64,000 bases of DNA from assembly GCA_018334015.1 (NCBI GenBank), contig JAGXTI010000031.1, positions 1 to 64,000 of the forward strand, read 5' to 3'. Each line of letters begins with the position of its first letter. Positions within the stretch are counted from its first letter, which is position 1. Origin of the DNA: Silanimonas sp. Its GTDB lineage: Bacteria; Pseudomonadota; Gammaproteobacteria; Xanthomonadales; Xanthomonadaceae. The notes under the pieces were generated by a model. It had not been told where the DNA came from. It saw only the letters and a program-made list of their open reading frames with translations, and did no database searches. The translations under genes were made by a program, and so were the position numbers. Shown in pieces: positions 52,496 through 63,951 of this stretch.

Positions 52496-53216
52496 TCTGC
52501 TGGTGCTGAGTGCGGCCTTCCTGACCGGCCTGCTCGGTTCGGCGCACTGTGCAGCCATGTGCGGCGGCATCGCGGTGGCCACCGCCCTGCCGGCGCGGCC
52601 GCAGGCGTCCTGGCCGGCCAGGCTCTGGCAGGCGCTGGCGCCGAGCCTTGGGCGGATCGGCAGCTACACGCTGGCCGGGGCCGCCGTCGGTGGCCTCGGC
52701 GCCGGTCTGCTTGGCGCCCTCGATCTCGAAGCCGCTGGGCCCTGGCTGCGCACCCTGATCGGTGCCGTGCTGCTGCTGGCCGCCCTCCGTCTGGCCGCTC
52801 CGCGCTGGGCCCTGCGCCTGCCCGGGCCGGCGGCACCGCTGTGGCAGAGCCTCGCGCCCTTGCGGCGGGCGATCCCGGCCAGCGGCCCGTGGCGACCGTT
52901 GGCGCTGGGCGCGGTCTGGGGCTGGTTGCCCTGCGGTTTGTCTTACACCCTGCTGGCCGCCGCCTGGCTGGAAGGCAGCGCCCTGCACGGCGGCCTGCTG
53001 ATGCTGGCCTTTGGTCTGGGCACCTTGCCGGCGATGCTTGCCTTGGCTGCCGCCGGCCTGCGCTGGGGCCTGCCTGAAGGCGGCTGGACACGGCGCGCCG
53101 GGGCGGTGCTGATCGGCAGCGCCGGCCTGATCACGCTCAGCGCGCCCTGGTTGATGCAGGTGCCGGTGCTGCACGCGGCGCTGGCCGCGCTGGGCTGCCG
53201 CAGCCTCGGGATCTGA
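52485..53216 (+). CDS. SafE/DsbD-like transmembrane protein of the cco cluster
   Basis: 243 residues with six to seven hydrophobic segments. The start LTGLLGSAHCAAMCGGIAVA (His-Cys-x-x-Met-Cys-Gly-Gly) and the later GAVWGWLPCGLSYTLLAAAW (Leu-Pro-Cys-Gly) are the paired Cys/Gly motifs of the sulfite exporter/UreH-DsbD transmembrane family that often follows ccoS. The Met-Cys and Pro-Cys pairs could carry copper or electrons across the membrane, supporting oxidase maturation. It ends 1 bp before the convergent fnr stop. Confidence 0.9.
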   Translation: MPLDLLVLSAAFLTGLLGSAHCAAMCGGIAVATALPARPQASWPARLWQALAPSLGRIGSYTLAGAAVGGLGAGLLGALDLEAAGPWLRTLIGAVLLLAALRLAAPRWALRLPGPAAPLWQSLAPLRRAIPASGPWRPLALGAVWGWLPCGLSYTLLAAAWLEGSALHGGLLMLAFGLGTLPAMLALAAAGLRWGLPEGGWTRRAGAVLIGSAGLITLSAPWLMQVPVLHAALAALGCRSLGI

Positions 53217-53217
53217 G

Positions 53218-53955
53218 TCAGCCGGCCGCCCCGCCGCCGTGGGCAAGCTCGGCCAGACGGTTTGGATCGAGCACGCGCAAGTGGCGACCCTTGACCGCGA
53301 TGATGCCCTCGTCCTGCAACTTGGACAGGCCGCGGCTGACCGTCTCGATGACCAGGCTGAGGTAGCTGCCGATGTCGGAGCGGCTCATCGCCAGATGCAG
53401 TTGCAGCGGGTCGCGACCGAGCCGCTCCTGCCGCTCGGAAAGACCGTGCAGGAACATGGCGAGGCGCTCCTGGGCCTGCTTGCGGCCGAGCATCTCGAGA
53501 TGGTCCTGGTGGCGGGCCATGCCGGCGCCCATGGCGCGGATCAGCTGCCGCTGCAACTCCGGCCGCTGCGCGGCAACGCGCTCCAAGGCCGACAGGGGCA
53601 CCTCGCAGACGTGCGCCAGTTCGAGCGCCACCGCGTCGGCGCGGAAGCGGCCATCGCCCAAGCCCTCGAGGCCGATCAGTTCGCCGGGAAAATAGAAACC
53701 GATCACCTGCTCGTCGCCGGATTCGTTGACGGCGACGGTCTTGAAACTGCCGTTCTGCGAGACGAACACCGAACGCAGCGCCTCACCGGCACGGAACAGC
53801 ACGCTGTCGCGCTCCATCGGCCGGCGGCTCAGGACCGAACCGGCCAGCCGTTCGAACTCCTCGATGCCGATCGTCGCCGGCTTGCACAGGGGATGCAGCA
53901 CGCATTCGTCGCAGCGCCGCTGCCCGAACAGTTTTTTCAGTTCAGCGCTCGCCAT
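53218..53955 (-). CDS. fnr: FNR-type oxygen-sensing transcription regulator
   Basis: 245 residues from the ATG at 53955 with GGGGAG upstream; an ATG at 53976 is possible. The four Fe-S ligands are Cys15, Cys18, Cys24 (CDECVLHPLC) and Cys117 (LAHVCEVPL), the same pattern as E. coli FNR. The cNMP-binding fold (SVFVSQNGSFKTVAVNESGD, IGFYFPGELIGLEGLGDGRF) is followed by a helix-turn-helix with MSRSDIGSYLSLVIETVSRG, whose Ile-Glu-Thr-Val-Ser-Arg reads TTGAT sites. It most likely activates ccoN through the boxes at 42920-42955. It is convergent with the cco cluster. Confidence 0.95.
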   Translation of the reverse strand: MASAELKKLFGQRRCDECVLHPLCKPATIGIEEFERLAGSVLSRRPMERDSVLFRAGEALRSVFVSQNGSFKTVAVNESGDEQVIGFYFPGELIGLEGLGDGRFRADAVALELAHVCEVPLSALERVAAQRPELQRQLIRAMGAGMARHQDHLEMLGRKQAQERLAMFLHGLSERQERLGRDPLQLHLAMSRSDIGSYLSLVIETVSRGLSKLQDEGIIAVKGRHLRVLDPNRLAELAHGGGAAG

Positions 53956-54001
53956 GCCCGCCTGCTCCCCGCCCATGCCGGTCAAACCTGCACCGTCACG
54001 C

Positions 54002-56080
<2,079 letters not shown>

Positions 56081-56220
56081 GGCGAGGGATCGGCAGCGTG
56101 GGACGGGCGCTGAGGATAACGCGGCCCGCCCGGGCTGGGCAGCCGCCCTCACGCCAGCCCGCCGAGGGCAGGGCAGACTGTGTCGCGCCGTCGAACCGCC
56201 GGCCGCGCCCGTGAACCGCC

Positions 56221-57231
56221 ATGCCCCCCTCGCCTGCCGTCAGCCCCTTGCCGAACTGGTCCCGCGTGCTGCACGGGGCTGAACACGGCTCACCGCCGCC
56301 GCCCTGGCGGCTCGAACTGGACGAGGCCGAATGGCGGCGTCGCCTTGAGCCGGCCGCGAACCGCGTGCTGCGCGGCAAGGGCACCGAGGCGCCGTTTGGC
56401 TCCGCGCTCTGCGGCCTGTTCGAGGCCGGCCGCTACGCCTGCGCCGGCTGCGGTCTGGTGCTGTTCGATGCGCAAACCAAGTTCGACAGCGGCAGCGGAT
56501 GGCCCAGCTTCACCGCGCCGCTGGCCGAGGACCGGATCGCCTATCGGATCGACGACAGCCTCGGCCAGCGCCGCATCGAAACCCTGTGCGCGGCCTGCGA
56601 CGGCCATCTGGGCCATGTCTTTCCCGACGGTCCGCCCCCCACCGGCCTGCGCTACTGCATCAACGGCCTGGCCCTGGCCCGCCTGCTCGAGGGTGGCGAG
56701 GGCGCCTGCAGCCTGCTCGATGGCCGGCTGGTGGAGCGCGCCCTGCTGGCCGGCGGCTGCTTCTGGGGCCTGCAGGAACTGCTGCGCCGGCAGCCCGGCG
56801 TGCGCCAGACCCGGGTCGGCTACAGCGGCGGCGAGCGGCCCAAGCCCAGCTACCGCGACCATGAGCGCCATGCCGAGACCGTCGAGTTGTATTTCGACCC
56901 CGCCGTGCTCGGCTACCGCGAGCTGCTGGCCTGTTTTTTCCGTCTGCACGACCCGACCACGCCCAACCGGCAGGGCAACGACATCGGCCCGTCCTACCGG
57001 TCGGCGGTTTTCGCGCTCGACGAACGCCAGCGCCAGGGCGCGCTGGCGGTGATCGCGGCGATCGAAGCCAGCGGTCGCTGGCCCGGCCGCGTGGTCACCG
57101 AGGTGGTTCCGGCCGGGCCATTCTGGCTGGCCGAACCGGAGCATCAGGACTACCTGCAACGCCATCCCGGCGGCTACAGCTGCCACTGGGAGCGGCCGGA
57201 TTGGGTGCTGCCCCCGGCGAATTGGACTTGA
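56221..57231 (+). CDS. MsrB-MsrA fused methionine sulfoxide reductase
   Basis: 336 residues. The N-terminal half is MsrB: two zinc pairs ([27 protein letters not shown]), [11 protein letters not shown] and the catalytic Cys in RYCINGLAL. The C-terminal half is MsrA: the catalytic Cys in [34 protein letters not shown] and [18 protein letters not shown]. It repairs both R- and S-methionine sulfoxide. The B-before-A order is less common than A-before-B; no signal peptide is seen, so it acts in the cytosol. It is divergent from one S9 peptidase and convergent with the other. Confidence 0.95.
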   Translation: MPPSPAVSPLPNWSRVLHGAEHGSPPPPWRLELDEAEWRRRLEPAANRVLRGKGTEAPFGSALCGLFEAGRYACAGCGLVLFDAQTKFDSGSGWPSFTAPLAEDRIAYRIDDSLGQRRIETLCAACDGHLGHVFPDGPPPTGLRYCINGLALARLLEGGEGACSLLDGRLVERALLAGGCFWGLQELLRRQPGVRQTRVGYSGGERPKPSYRDHERHAETVELYFDPAVLGYRELLACFFRLHDPTTPNRQGNDIGPSYRSAVFALDERQRQGALAVIAAIEASGRWPGRVVTEVVPAGPFWLAEPEHQDYLQRHPGGYSCHWERPDWVLPPANWT

Positions 57232-57253
57232 ACCCATCCGCGATTTCGGCCTT

Positions 57254-57278
57254 CGAACCTCGAAAACACGAGGGTTCG
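57254..57278. terminator. Hairpin between convergent msrBA and S9 gene
   Basis: CGAACCTCG and CGAGGGTTCG pair with one bulged G around AAAACA. It lies 22 bp after the msrBA stop and 20 bp from the S9 stop, so it probably terminates both. The following GGGTTGTTCAGACCAACCC (57280-57298) can form a second stem with GGGTT/AACCC arms. Confidence 0.6.
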
Positions 57279-57298
57279 GCGGGTTGTTCAGACCAACC

Positions 57299-59335
57299 CT
57301 AAGGCGCTCTGTCAGCGTCGGACCTTGTCGCGGCCGCACCGAGATGGCGGTCGAGGAAGGTCAACAGCCGGCGGTAGAACTTGCGGCGGTTCTCGAGCAG
57401 AAAGTAGCCGTGCCCCTCGCGGGGGAAGATCTTCACTTCGGCCGGATTGCCGGCAGCCTCCAGCGCAGCGGCCATCGCCCGCGTGTGCTGGACCGGCGCA
57501 CGACGGTCCTCCGCGCCGGCGGCGAGAAAGACCGGGATGTCGATGCGGTCGGCCTTTGCCACCGGTGAAGCGGATTCGGGAGGGCTTCCGATCCACTCCG
57601 CGAGAAAGGTCTGACCCGATCGCCGTTGCTGGATGTCACCGCGGTTGAACATCATGTCGAGGTCGTAGACGCCGACGTTGCCCACAGCGCAGGCATACAG
57701 GCCGGGCTCCCTTGCCGCGCCCATCAGCGCGGCGTAGGCGCCGTAGCTCGAACCGACGATGCAGATGCGCTCCGGATCGGCGTGACCCGCTTCGATGGCC
57801 CACTTCGTCGCGTCGGTCACGTCGTCCTGCATGGCGCCGCCCCATTCGCGGGCGCCGGCGCGCACGAAGTCGGCGCCGTACCCGCCCGACCCGCGGAAGT
57901 TGACCTGAAGCACGGCGTAGCCGCGGGCCGCGAGCAGCTGCACTTCGGTGTCGAAGTCGAAGGTGTCGCGCACGTTGAAGGGCCCGCCGTGCACCAGCAC
58001 CACCGTGGGCAGTCCCTTGGCCTGGCGCCCTCTCGGCACGGTGAGATAGCCGTGCAGCGCGAGCCCGTCCCGCGCAGTCAGCTCTATTGGCGTGCGTGGC
58101 GACATCTGTTCGGGGTCGATCCACTGGGAGCGGCTCGCCCAGAGGGACGCTTTCCGCGCGGCGCGGTCGAAATGGAAATAGTCGCCCGGGTTGCGATCCG
58201 AGGAGACGATCACCAGCTGCTCGCTGCCATCGCGCGTCGTGCTTCGCAGGTTGACCTGCTGGCCCGGGAACGCGGCCTCGAGGCTGCGCTGCGTGCGGGC
58301 CGGCGCGGATTCGGGATCGAAAAAGTCCACGCGCGGGACGCCGTCCATGAACACGGCGCCGAAGGGCGCCCCAGTCGCCGGATCGAAAAGAACGCGCCCG
58401 GGGTCGACGGTCTTGTCCCGAAGCACGACGGTGCGCTGCAGCGTCGACAGATCGAGCCGATCGATGCTGTCGGTTCCGCGTGGATGGCTGCTGCGGACGT
58501 AGGCGACGCTGTTGTCGGCGGCAAAACCCACAGGCACGACGGTGATGCCGGTTTGCGACTCGTCGTTGACAAGCCGCCAGGCTTCACCGTCGCCAGCGCG
58601 GTAGAAGGTGCGGAGCCGGTTGTCGGTACCGGCACCCCAGGCGAAGCGGACTTCGCCGGCGTGGTCGACCTCGAACGACGCTCGCGGCACCGGCGCCCGC
58701 GCGGCGACCGTGCGCCGCCCCGAGAAGAGGTCAAGCCTTTCGGCGGTCGCATAGCCCTCGCCGCCCGAAAAAACCGATTCGACCGTCACGAGGATCTGCT
58801 CGTCGTCGTTGCGCAGCGGGTTCTCCATGAAAACGAAGCTGGTGTGGTCCGTGTTGCGCGCGAGCCGCGTGCCGGTCGTCAACTCGGCACCGCGCCAGCC
58901 GGCGAGAAGCCGCGGCTTGGCGTCCTTTTTCGCGGTGAGCACCCAGAGTTCGCCAAAATCCCGTGGCGCCTCCAGCGCACCGAAACTCTCGCCCATCGAC
59001 GCCACCACCTGGGTATCGTTGACCCACCAGAACCCGGAGACGTGGCTGTCGCTGCCGCCCGCCAGCGTCGCCAGCAGCGACACATCGTCCACCCGTCCGA
59101 TCACAAGGCCAGTACGCCCCTCCCTGCGGACCGTGGCGGCGAAGTAGTCGCCGCCCGGTGACAGCGCCACGTCGAGGAACACGTCGTCGCGCACGAGATG
59201 GTCGACGAGCTTCCCGACGTCAGAAGGAAGGGCTGGCGTCTGCTCGGCCCAAGCGGGCAGGGCAGCGGGCGCGATGACGGACGTGAGCAGCAGGGCGACG
59301 AGGAGGGGGGAGCGGCGTGCCATCGCGATGTCCAT
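57299..59335 (-). CDS. Second S9-family peptidase (acylaminoacyl peptidase-like)
   Basis: 678 residues from the ATG at 59335 (an ATG at 59323 is also good). A signal peptide (SPLLVALLLTSVIAPAALPA) is followed by a propeller domain and an alpha/beta hydrolase with LVHGGPFNVRDTF, the nucleophile Ser in CIVGSSYGAYAALMG, Asp in AAGAEDRRAP and His in FPREGHGYFL. It is only distantly similar to the S9 gene at 54002-56080 (GGSYGGYM there, GSSYGAYA here). Base composition is a little less GC-rich than its neighbours. The role is probably peptide use in the periplasm. Confidence 0.93.
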   Translation of the reverse strand: MDIAMARRSPLLVALLLTSVIAPAALPAWAEQTPALPSDVGKLVDHLVRDDVFLDVALSPGGDYFAATVRREGRTGLVIGRVDDVSLLATLAGGSDSHVSGFWWVNDTQVVASMGESFGALEAPRDFGELWVLTAKKDAKPRLLAGWRGAELTTGTRLARNTDHTSFVFMENPLRNDDEQILVTVESVFSGGEGYATAERLDLFSGRRTVAARAPVPRASFEVDHAGEVRFAWGAGTDNRLRTFYRAGDGEAWRLVNDESQTGITVVPVGFAADNSVAYVRSSHPRGTDSIDRLDLSTLQRTVVLRDKTVDPGRVLFDPATGAPFGAVFMDGVPRVDFFDPESAPARTQRSLEAAFPGQQVNLRSTTRDGSEQLVIVSSDRNPGDYFHFDRAARKASLWASRSQWIDPEQMSPRTPIELTARDGLALHGYLTVPRGRQAKGLPTVVLVHGGPFNVRDTFDFDTEVQLLAARGYAVLQVNFRGSGGYGADFVRAGAREWGGAMQDDVTDATKWAIEAGHADPERICIVGSSYGAYAALMGAAREPGLYACAVGNVGVYDLDMMFNRGDIQQRRSGQTFLAEWIGSPPESASPVAKADRIDIPVFLAAGAEDRRAPVQHTRAMAAALEAAGNPAEVKIFPREGHGYFLLENRRKFYRRLLTFLDRHLGAAATRSDADRAP

Positions 59336-59403
59336 ACCGGGGGTGCCGGAAGCTTCGCAAACCGGCTGCCATGAAATCAACGGCGCCTATCGAGAGTAAG
59401 CGC

Positions 59404-59425
59404 GAGGCCCGCTCACGCGGGCCTC
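59404..59425 (-). terminator. Hairpin after ssb
   Basis: GAGGCCCGC (59404-59412) and GCGGGCCTC (59417-59425) form a perfect 9-bp stem with a TCAC loop, 26 bp beyond the ssb stop. There is no T run on the minus strand, so strength is uncertain. Confidence 0.55.
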
Positions 59426-59450
59426 CGGGTAAACATGACGAATCCGTTCG

Positions 59451-59975
59451 CTAGAACGGAATGTCGTCGTCCGGGAAAGGATCATTGCTCTGCGCCGGCG
59501 GCGGTTGGCTGCGGCTGCCGTAGCCGCCCCCGGCTGGGCCACCCGAACCCCGCGCTGCTGCGCCCGAAGCGGAGCGGGGCGCACCGGAGCGGGCCGGACG
59601 CTCGGCGCGTTCGCCGCCTTCGCCACCGCCGCCCATGCCGGGGTTGCCGCCCAGCATCTGCATCTCGTTGGCGATGATGTCGGTGCTGTACTTCTCGACG
59701 CCCGACTTGTCGGTGTACTTCTCGGTGCGCAGGCTGCCCTCGATGTAGACCTGCCGGCCCTTCTTCAGGTACTCGCCGGCGATCTCGGCCAGCCGGCCGA
59801 AGAACTTGACGCGGTGCCACTCGGTGCGTTCCTGCGGGTTGCCGTCCTTGTCCTTCCAGGACTCGGAGGTGGCCACACTGATGGTGGTGATGGCCGCGCC
59901 GCTCTGCGAGTAGCGGGTCTCGGGATCGTTGCCGAGGTTGCCGACGAGAATGACTTTGTTGATGCCGCGTGCCAT
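59451..59975 (-). CDS. ssb: Single-stranded DNA-binding protein
   Basis: 174 residues. The OB fold is standard: [61 protein letters not shown] Gly/Arg-rich disordered linker leads to the acidic tip [10 protein letters not shown] that recruits replication and repair proteins. GGAGGA precedes the ATG by 4 nt. It coats single-stranded DNA as a tetramer. It is divergent from ispB with 150 bp between starts. Confidence 0.97.
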   Translation of the reverse strand: MARGINKVILVGNLGNDPETRYSQSGAAITTISVATSESWKDKDGNPQERTEWHRVKFFGRLAEIAGEYLKKGRQVYIEGSLRTEKYTDKSGVEKYSTDIIANEMQMLGGNPGMGGGGEGGERAERPARSGAPRSASGAAARGSGGPAGGGYGSRSQPPPAQSNDPFPDDDIPF

Positions 59976-60113
59976 GGGGTCCTCCGGCCGCTGTGGGTCG
60001 AATCAGGGCTTCAGAGTATGACAGCCGCGACGGCCCCGGCGTCGGCCGGCGTCCTGCGCGGGCGTCAGCATCCGTCGCGGCCGGCACCACACGGCCGGCA
60101 CAGCCCTGCGGCC

Positions 60114-60119
60114 TATAAT
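60114..60119 (+). promoter_or_regulatory. Consensus -10 giving a leaderless ispB mRNA
   Basis: A perfect TATAAT ends 6 nt before the ispB ATG (60126), so transcription would begin at or next to the A of ATG. No ribosome site fits in the 6-nt spacer (CGTGGC). This is the clearest case of the pattern seen four times in the window. Confidence 0.6.
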
Positions 60120-60125
60120 CGTGGC

Positions 60126-61130
60126 ATGCACGCCGCACTCGACCCGCACCCCGCGCCCGCCCCGCCCTTTGCCGCCGTCCAGGCCCTCGCCGCGGCCGAC
60201 ATGGCGGCCGTGGACGCCCTGATCCGCCGCCGCCTTGCCTCGGAGGTGGTGCTGGTCAACCAGGTGGCCGAATACATCGTCGGCGCCGGCGGCAAGCGCC
60301 TGCGGCCGATGCTCACCGTGCTCGCCGCCCGCGCGGCCGGCTACGACGGCGAGGCCCACCACCAGCTCGCGGCGGTGGTCGAGTTCATCCACACCGCCAC
60401 CCTGCTGCATGATGACGTGGTCGACGGCTCCGACCTGCGCCGCGGCCGGGCCACGGCCAATGCCGCCTTCGGCAACGCCGCCAGCGTGCTGGTCGGCGAT
60501 TTCCTTTATTCGCGCGCCTTCCAGCTGATGGTCGAACTCGGCTCGATGACCATCCAGAAAGTGCTGGCCGACACCACCAACCGCATCGCCGAGGGCGAGG
60601 TGCTGCAGCTCTTGCACGTGCGCAACCCGGACACCGACGAGGCCGCCTACCTTGGCGTCATCGAGCGCAAGACGGCCGTGCTGTTCGCTGCCGCGACGCA
60701 ACTCGGCGGGCACTTGGCCGGCATCGGCGAGGCCGGCGAGCGCGCGCTGTCCGATTACGGCCTGGCGCTGGGCTACGCCTTCCAGATTGCCGATGACGTG
60801 CTCGACTACACCGGCGACGCCAGCGCGCTCGGCAAGAACCTTGGCGACGACCTGGCCGAAGGCAAGGCCACCCTGCCGCTGATCCACGCCATGGCACACA
60901 GCGCGCCGGCGGTGCGGGCGCGCCTGCAACAGATCGTGCGCGATGGCGATGCCGGCGCCTTCGGTGAGGTGCTGGCGGCCATCGAGGCCTGCGGCAGCCT
61001 CGACTACAGCCGGGCGATGGCCGAGCGTCAGGCCGCCACCGCCATCACCGCCCTCGATCGGCTGCCCGACAGCGAGGCGTGGGCGGCCCTGGCCGGGCTC
61101 GCCCACTACGCCCTGCAACGCGTGTCGTAG
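60126..61130 (+). CDS. ispB: Octaprenyl diphosphate synthase
   Basis: 334 residues from the ATG at 60126. The two Asp-rich motifs of trans-prenyltransferases are present: HTATLLHDDVVDGSDLRRGR and FQIADDVLDYTGDASALGKN, with GAGGKRLRPMLTVLAAR, GDFLYSRAFQLMVELGSM and the GDDLAEGKATLPLIHA signature. It extends farnesyl diphosphate to the ubiquinone side chain. The small residues before the first DDxxD allow long products, consistent with C40. It is convergent with murD2, 15 bp apart. Confidence 0.96.
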   Translation: MHAALDPHPAPAPPFAAVQALAAADMAAVDALIRRRLASEVVLVNQVAEYIVGAGGKRLRPMLTVLAARAAGYDGEAHHQLAAVVEFIHTATLLHDDVVDGSDLRRGRATANAAFGNAASVLVGDFLYSRAFQLMVELGSMTIQKVLADTTNRIAEGEVLQLLHVRNPDTDEAAYLGVIERKTAVLFAAATQLGGHLAGIGEAGERALSDYGLALGYAFQIADDVLDYTGDASALGKNLGDDLAEGKATLPLIHAMAHSAPAVRARLQQIVRDGDAGAFGEVLAAIEACGSLDYSRAMAERQAATAITALDRLPDSEAWAALAGLAHYALQRVS

Positions 61131-61145
61131 GGCCCCGCGCGGGCC

Positions 61146-62534
61146 TCAGCGCACGCCCAGGCCTTGGATGGTGCTGATCCGTTCGGGATCGAAGCCGGCG
61201 GCTTGGGCGAAATGCTTGCCGCGCTCGGCGTAATCGCGGTAGCGGGGAAAACTCGGCGCACCGGGCGAGAGCAGCACGGTGCCCCGTGCGCCCAGGGCCT
61301 CCTGGGCGAAGCGCACGGCCTCTTCCATCGAGTTGGATTCGCGCAGCACGAACTTCGCCGCGCTGGCGATCGCCTTGAGCCGCTCGAAGATGGCTGGGCC
61401 GTTCTGACCCAGGGTGATGACCGCCGCCGGCGCGTCGGCGGCCACGCGCTCGGCGAACACGCCCCAGTCGAGGCCGCGGTCGTAGCCCCCCACCAGCACC
61501 GCCGTATTCTTGCCGGCGTACCAGTCGAGAGCGGCGATCGAGGCCATCGGCGTGGTGCTGATCGAGTCGTTGACGTAGACCAGCCCGTCCTTCTCGCCGA
61601 TCCGCTGCAAACGGTGCGGCAGCGGCACGAATTCGACCACCCGCTCGACCAGCGGTAGCGGGTCGAGGCCCAGAGCCTCGACGGCGGCCAGGGCCGCGCA
61701 GAGGTTCACCCAGTTGTGGCGGCCGGGCAGCGGCAGGAACTTCACGTCGATCACGGCCCGGCCGCCGCGCATGATCCAGCGGTCGCGCACATGCCAGCCG
61801 GCCTCGGTGTTGAACCAGAGGAGCCGCTGGCCCTGCGCCGCAAGCGCTGTGCCGATCTCGAGCAGACGCGCATCGGCGCCATTGAGCAAGGCGACACCGG
61901 GACGCGCGTCGGTGACGAGTTTCAGTTTGTCGGCGTAGTAGCGCGCCTCGGAGCCGTGCCAGTCGAGATGCTCGGGGAACAGGTTGAGCACCACCGCCAC
62001 TTCGGGCCGGACGGCATCGCCGGCCTGATAGCTCGACAGCTCGATCACCCAGGCATCCGGCGGCGGCTGCACATCGAGCAGCTCGAGCAAGGGCAGGCCG
62101 ATGTTCCCGGCCAGGGCGGTGCGCTCGCCGGCCGCCCGCAGCAAAAAGGCGATCAGGGCGCTGACCGTGCTCTTGCCCTTGGTGCCGGTGACGCAGACGC
62201 AATGCGCGCCGGCGTTCTCGGCGAACCAGAGGGTGGTGCCGCTGGTGAAGCGCACGCCGTTGAGCTCGGCATCGACCTTGGGCGAGGCGTAGGCGCTGAT
62301 GCCGGGTGATTTGATGATCACATCGAAGCTGGAAAGCGAAGCCGCGTCGGCATCGGTGCGGATGGCGAGGGTCGGGTCTTCCTGTGCGCGCAGTTCGGCA
62401 ACCTCCTCGTCCTTGCAGAACACGGTGAGTGCTCGGCCCGGCAAACGCCAGCGCAGCGCGGCCAGTGCGGCCCGGCCTTCGCGGCCGTAGCCCCAGATCG
62501 CCACCCGCTTGCCGTCAAGCTCCGAAATGCGCAC
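61146..62534 (-). CDS. murD2: MurD2: UDP-MurNAc-L-Ala:L-glutamate ligase
   Basis: 462 residues from a GTG at 62534 with GGAGG 7 nt upstream. Mur-ligase motifs are intact: VAIWGYGREGRAALAALRW, the ATP loop VTGTKGKSTVSALIAF, NLFPEHLDWHGSEARYYADK and NDSISTTPMASIAAL with LVGGYDRGLDW. The adjacent MurL gene identifies it as MurD2, which adds L-Glu (not D-Glu) to UDP-MurNAc-L-Ala in Xanthomonas-type peptidoglycan synthesis. It overlaps murL by 20 bp, so translation is coupled. Confidence 0.93.
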   Translation of the reverse strand: MRISELDGKRVAIWGYGREGRAALAALRWRLPGRALTVFCKDEEVAELRAQEDPTLAIRTDADAASLSSFDVIIKSPGISAYASPKVDAELNGVRFTSGTTLWFAENAGAHCVCVTGTKGKSTVSALIAFLLRAAGERTALAGNIGLPLLELLDVQPPPDAWVIELSSYQAGDAVRPEVAVVLNLFPEHLDWHGSEARYYADKLKLVTDARPGVALLNGADARLLEIGTALAAQGQRLLWFNTEAGWHVRDRWIMRGGRAVIDVKFLPLPGRHNWVNLCAALAAVEALGLDPLPLVERVVEFVPLPHRLQRIGEKDGLVYVNDSISTTPMASIAALDWYAGKNTAVLVGGYDRGLDWGVFAERVAADAPAAVITLGQNGPAIFERLKAIASAAKFVLRESNSMEEAVRFAQEALGARGTVLLSPGAPSFPRYRDYAERGKHFAQAAGFDPERISTIQGLGVR

Positions 62535-63951
62535 GCAGCGCCTCCATCCGTGCGATGCCGAGGCCGTGCCCGCCCTGCGACGCGAGCAAGGGTTCGAGGC
62601 GCAGGGTAGCCGGATCAAGGGCGGATTGCTGCGTGGCGGCGAAGCGCGCCACCAACGCATCTTCGCGCCAAGCGGGGCTGGCGGCGAGTGCCGCCATCGC
62701 CGCCCGCGACTCGCGGCCCTCGCCCACGCATTCGAAGGGCTTGTGGCCTTCGATTTCGAGCAGCGCGTCGTACTCGGCGGCGAGCGAGGCGTCATCGAGC
62801 AGGTTGCGCCCGAAGATACCGAGCAGGCGCGGCTTCGGCATGAACGGCGCGAGGGCCAAGAACACGAAATGGCACTTCGGACAGGCGCCGCACCAGCGCT
62901 GCGAGGGCTTCTCACCCAGCAAATGGAAATTACGGTTGCAGCTCGAAAAATGCGCGTCGTAGCGCTCGAGCCGGGCGAACTGGCGGGCCACGGCCAGCTC
63001 CGAGAACGGCCGCAGCAGCGAGACGTAATCGAAATCGGCGGCGACCTGCGCACGCACGAGGGCGGCGAAAGCGCGCTCGAAGGCCCAGCCCTTGCTCCAC
63101 TGGTGGTTCACCTCGCCGGTTCCGGGAATCAGGCTGCCGTAGCTCGCTGAATGTTCGTTCGAGAACACCACGCTGCCGTGGCCGGTGAGCAGGGCCGCCA
63201 GCACGAGGATGGCGGAGTTCACGGCGGTCACGGGGATGTGGCCGTTCAGCGCACCCTCGCGGTTGAAGGCGAACAGCTCCGGCGCCAGCGTACGCGCGAT
63301 GTTGAGCGTGGGCAGACCGGTGCGTTCGGCGCAGGCGGCAATCAAGGGCGAGTTGCCGATCCAGGTCACGGTCGGCGTGGTGCCGAAGGCACGCAGCGCT
63401 TCGATCGACACCAGTGAATCCTTGCCGCCGCCGATCGCGACAAGGGCACGCGAGGGCCAGACACCGACCGGACCGGCATCTGCCGAAGGCCGCTCGAAGC
63501 CCTGTGCCGGGGCCGCAGCCTGCGGCGCGGCGCCGCGTGGCCATTGCAGGTGCCCGCGCAGGTTCAGGCCGTTGCGGTAGGCGAACTCACCGAGACCGTT
63601 CTCGTAAACGCTGGCGATGAAATCCGCCGTCGCGTCGTCGAGCGGGCCATCGCTGCATTCGAGCACCACGGGCGCGGCGGCTTTGTAGTAACTCACCCCG
63701 GCAATGAGGTGCAGCAGGCGCAGCGCGGCCGCGACCGCACTCGCCTTCACCGCATCGAAATCCGCTGAGCCGGCGTGCAGCGCGGTGAACGGCGCACCGG
63801 GAATGGTGATGCGCTCGACGAGCTCGGGGCTGGTCGCGCCGTCGTGGTTGACGAAGGCATAGCCGAGTGCCGCCTCGCCCGTGGCCGGCTCGAAGCGCTT
63901 CGAGGAGAAGCGGAAAGCGCGGACGGCCGCGCGCTCGAAGGTCCAGCTCAT
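62515..63951 (-). CDS. murL: MurL: UDP-MurNAc-L-Ala-L-Glu epimerase
   Basis: 478 residues, full length. It has an adenine-nucleotide-hydrolase-like loop (LVAIGGGKDSLVSIEAL), FSNEHSASYGSLIPGTGEVN, and a Cys cluster SSCNRNFHLLGEKPSQRWCG followed by ACPKCHF that probably holds a metal. MurL epimerises the terminal L-Glu of UDP-MurNAc-L-Ala-L-Glu to D-Glu using ATP and Mg2+, replacing the glutamate racemase (MurI) route. The ATG at 63951 overlaps the stop of an upstream gene (ATGA). The murL-murD2 order is as in Xanthomonas. Confidence 0.93.
   Translation of the reverse strand: MSWTFERAAVRAFRFSSKRFEPATGEAALGYAFVNHDGATSPELVERITIPGAPFTALHAGSADFDAVKASAVAAALRLLHLIAGVSYYKAAAPVVLECSDGPLDDATADFIASVYENGLGEFAYRNGLNLRGHLQWPRGAAPQAAAPAQGFERPSADAGPVGVWPSRALVAIGGGKDSLVSIEALRAFGTTPTVTWIGNSPLIAACAERTGLPTLNIARTLAPELFAFNREGALNGHIPVTAVNSAILVLAALLTGHGSVVFSNEHSASYGSLIPGTGEVNHQWSKGWAFERAFAALVRAQVAADFDYVSLLRPFSELAVARQFARLERYDAHFSSCNRNFHLLGEKPSQRWCGACPKCHFVFLALAPFMPKPRLLGIFGRNLLDDASLAAEYDALLEIEGHKPFECVGEGRESRAAMAALAASPAWREDALVARFAATQQSALDPATLRLEPLLASQGGHGLGIARMEALRAHFGA

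Noticed and set aside
57280-57298. GGGTTGTTCAGACCAACCC as a second IS5 terminal repeat, because GTTGTTCAGA also occurs near 108
   Set aside because: Only about 10 bases match; it is better explained as the second stem of the terminator region between convergent genes.
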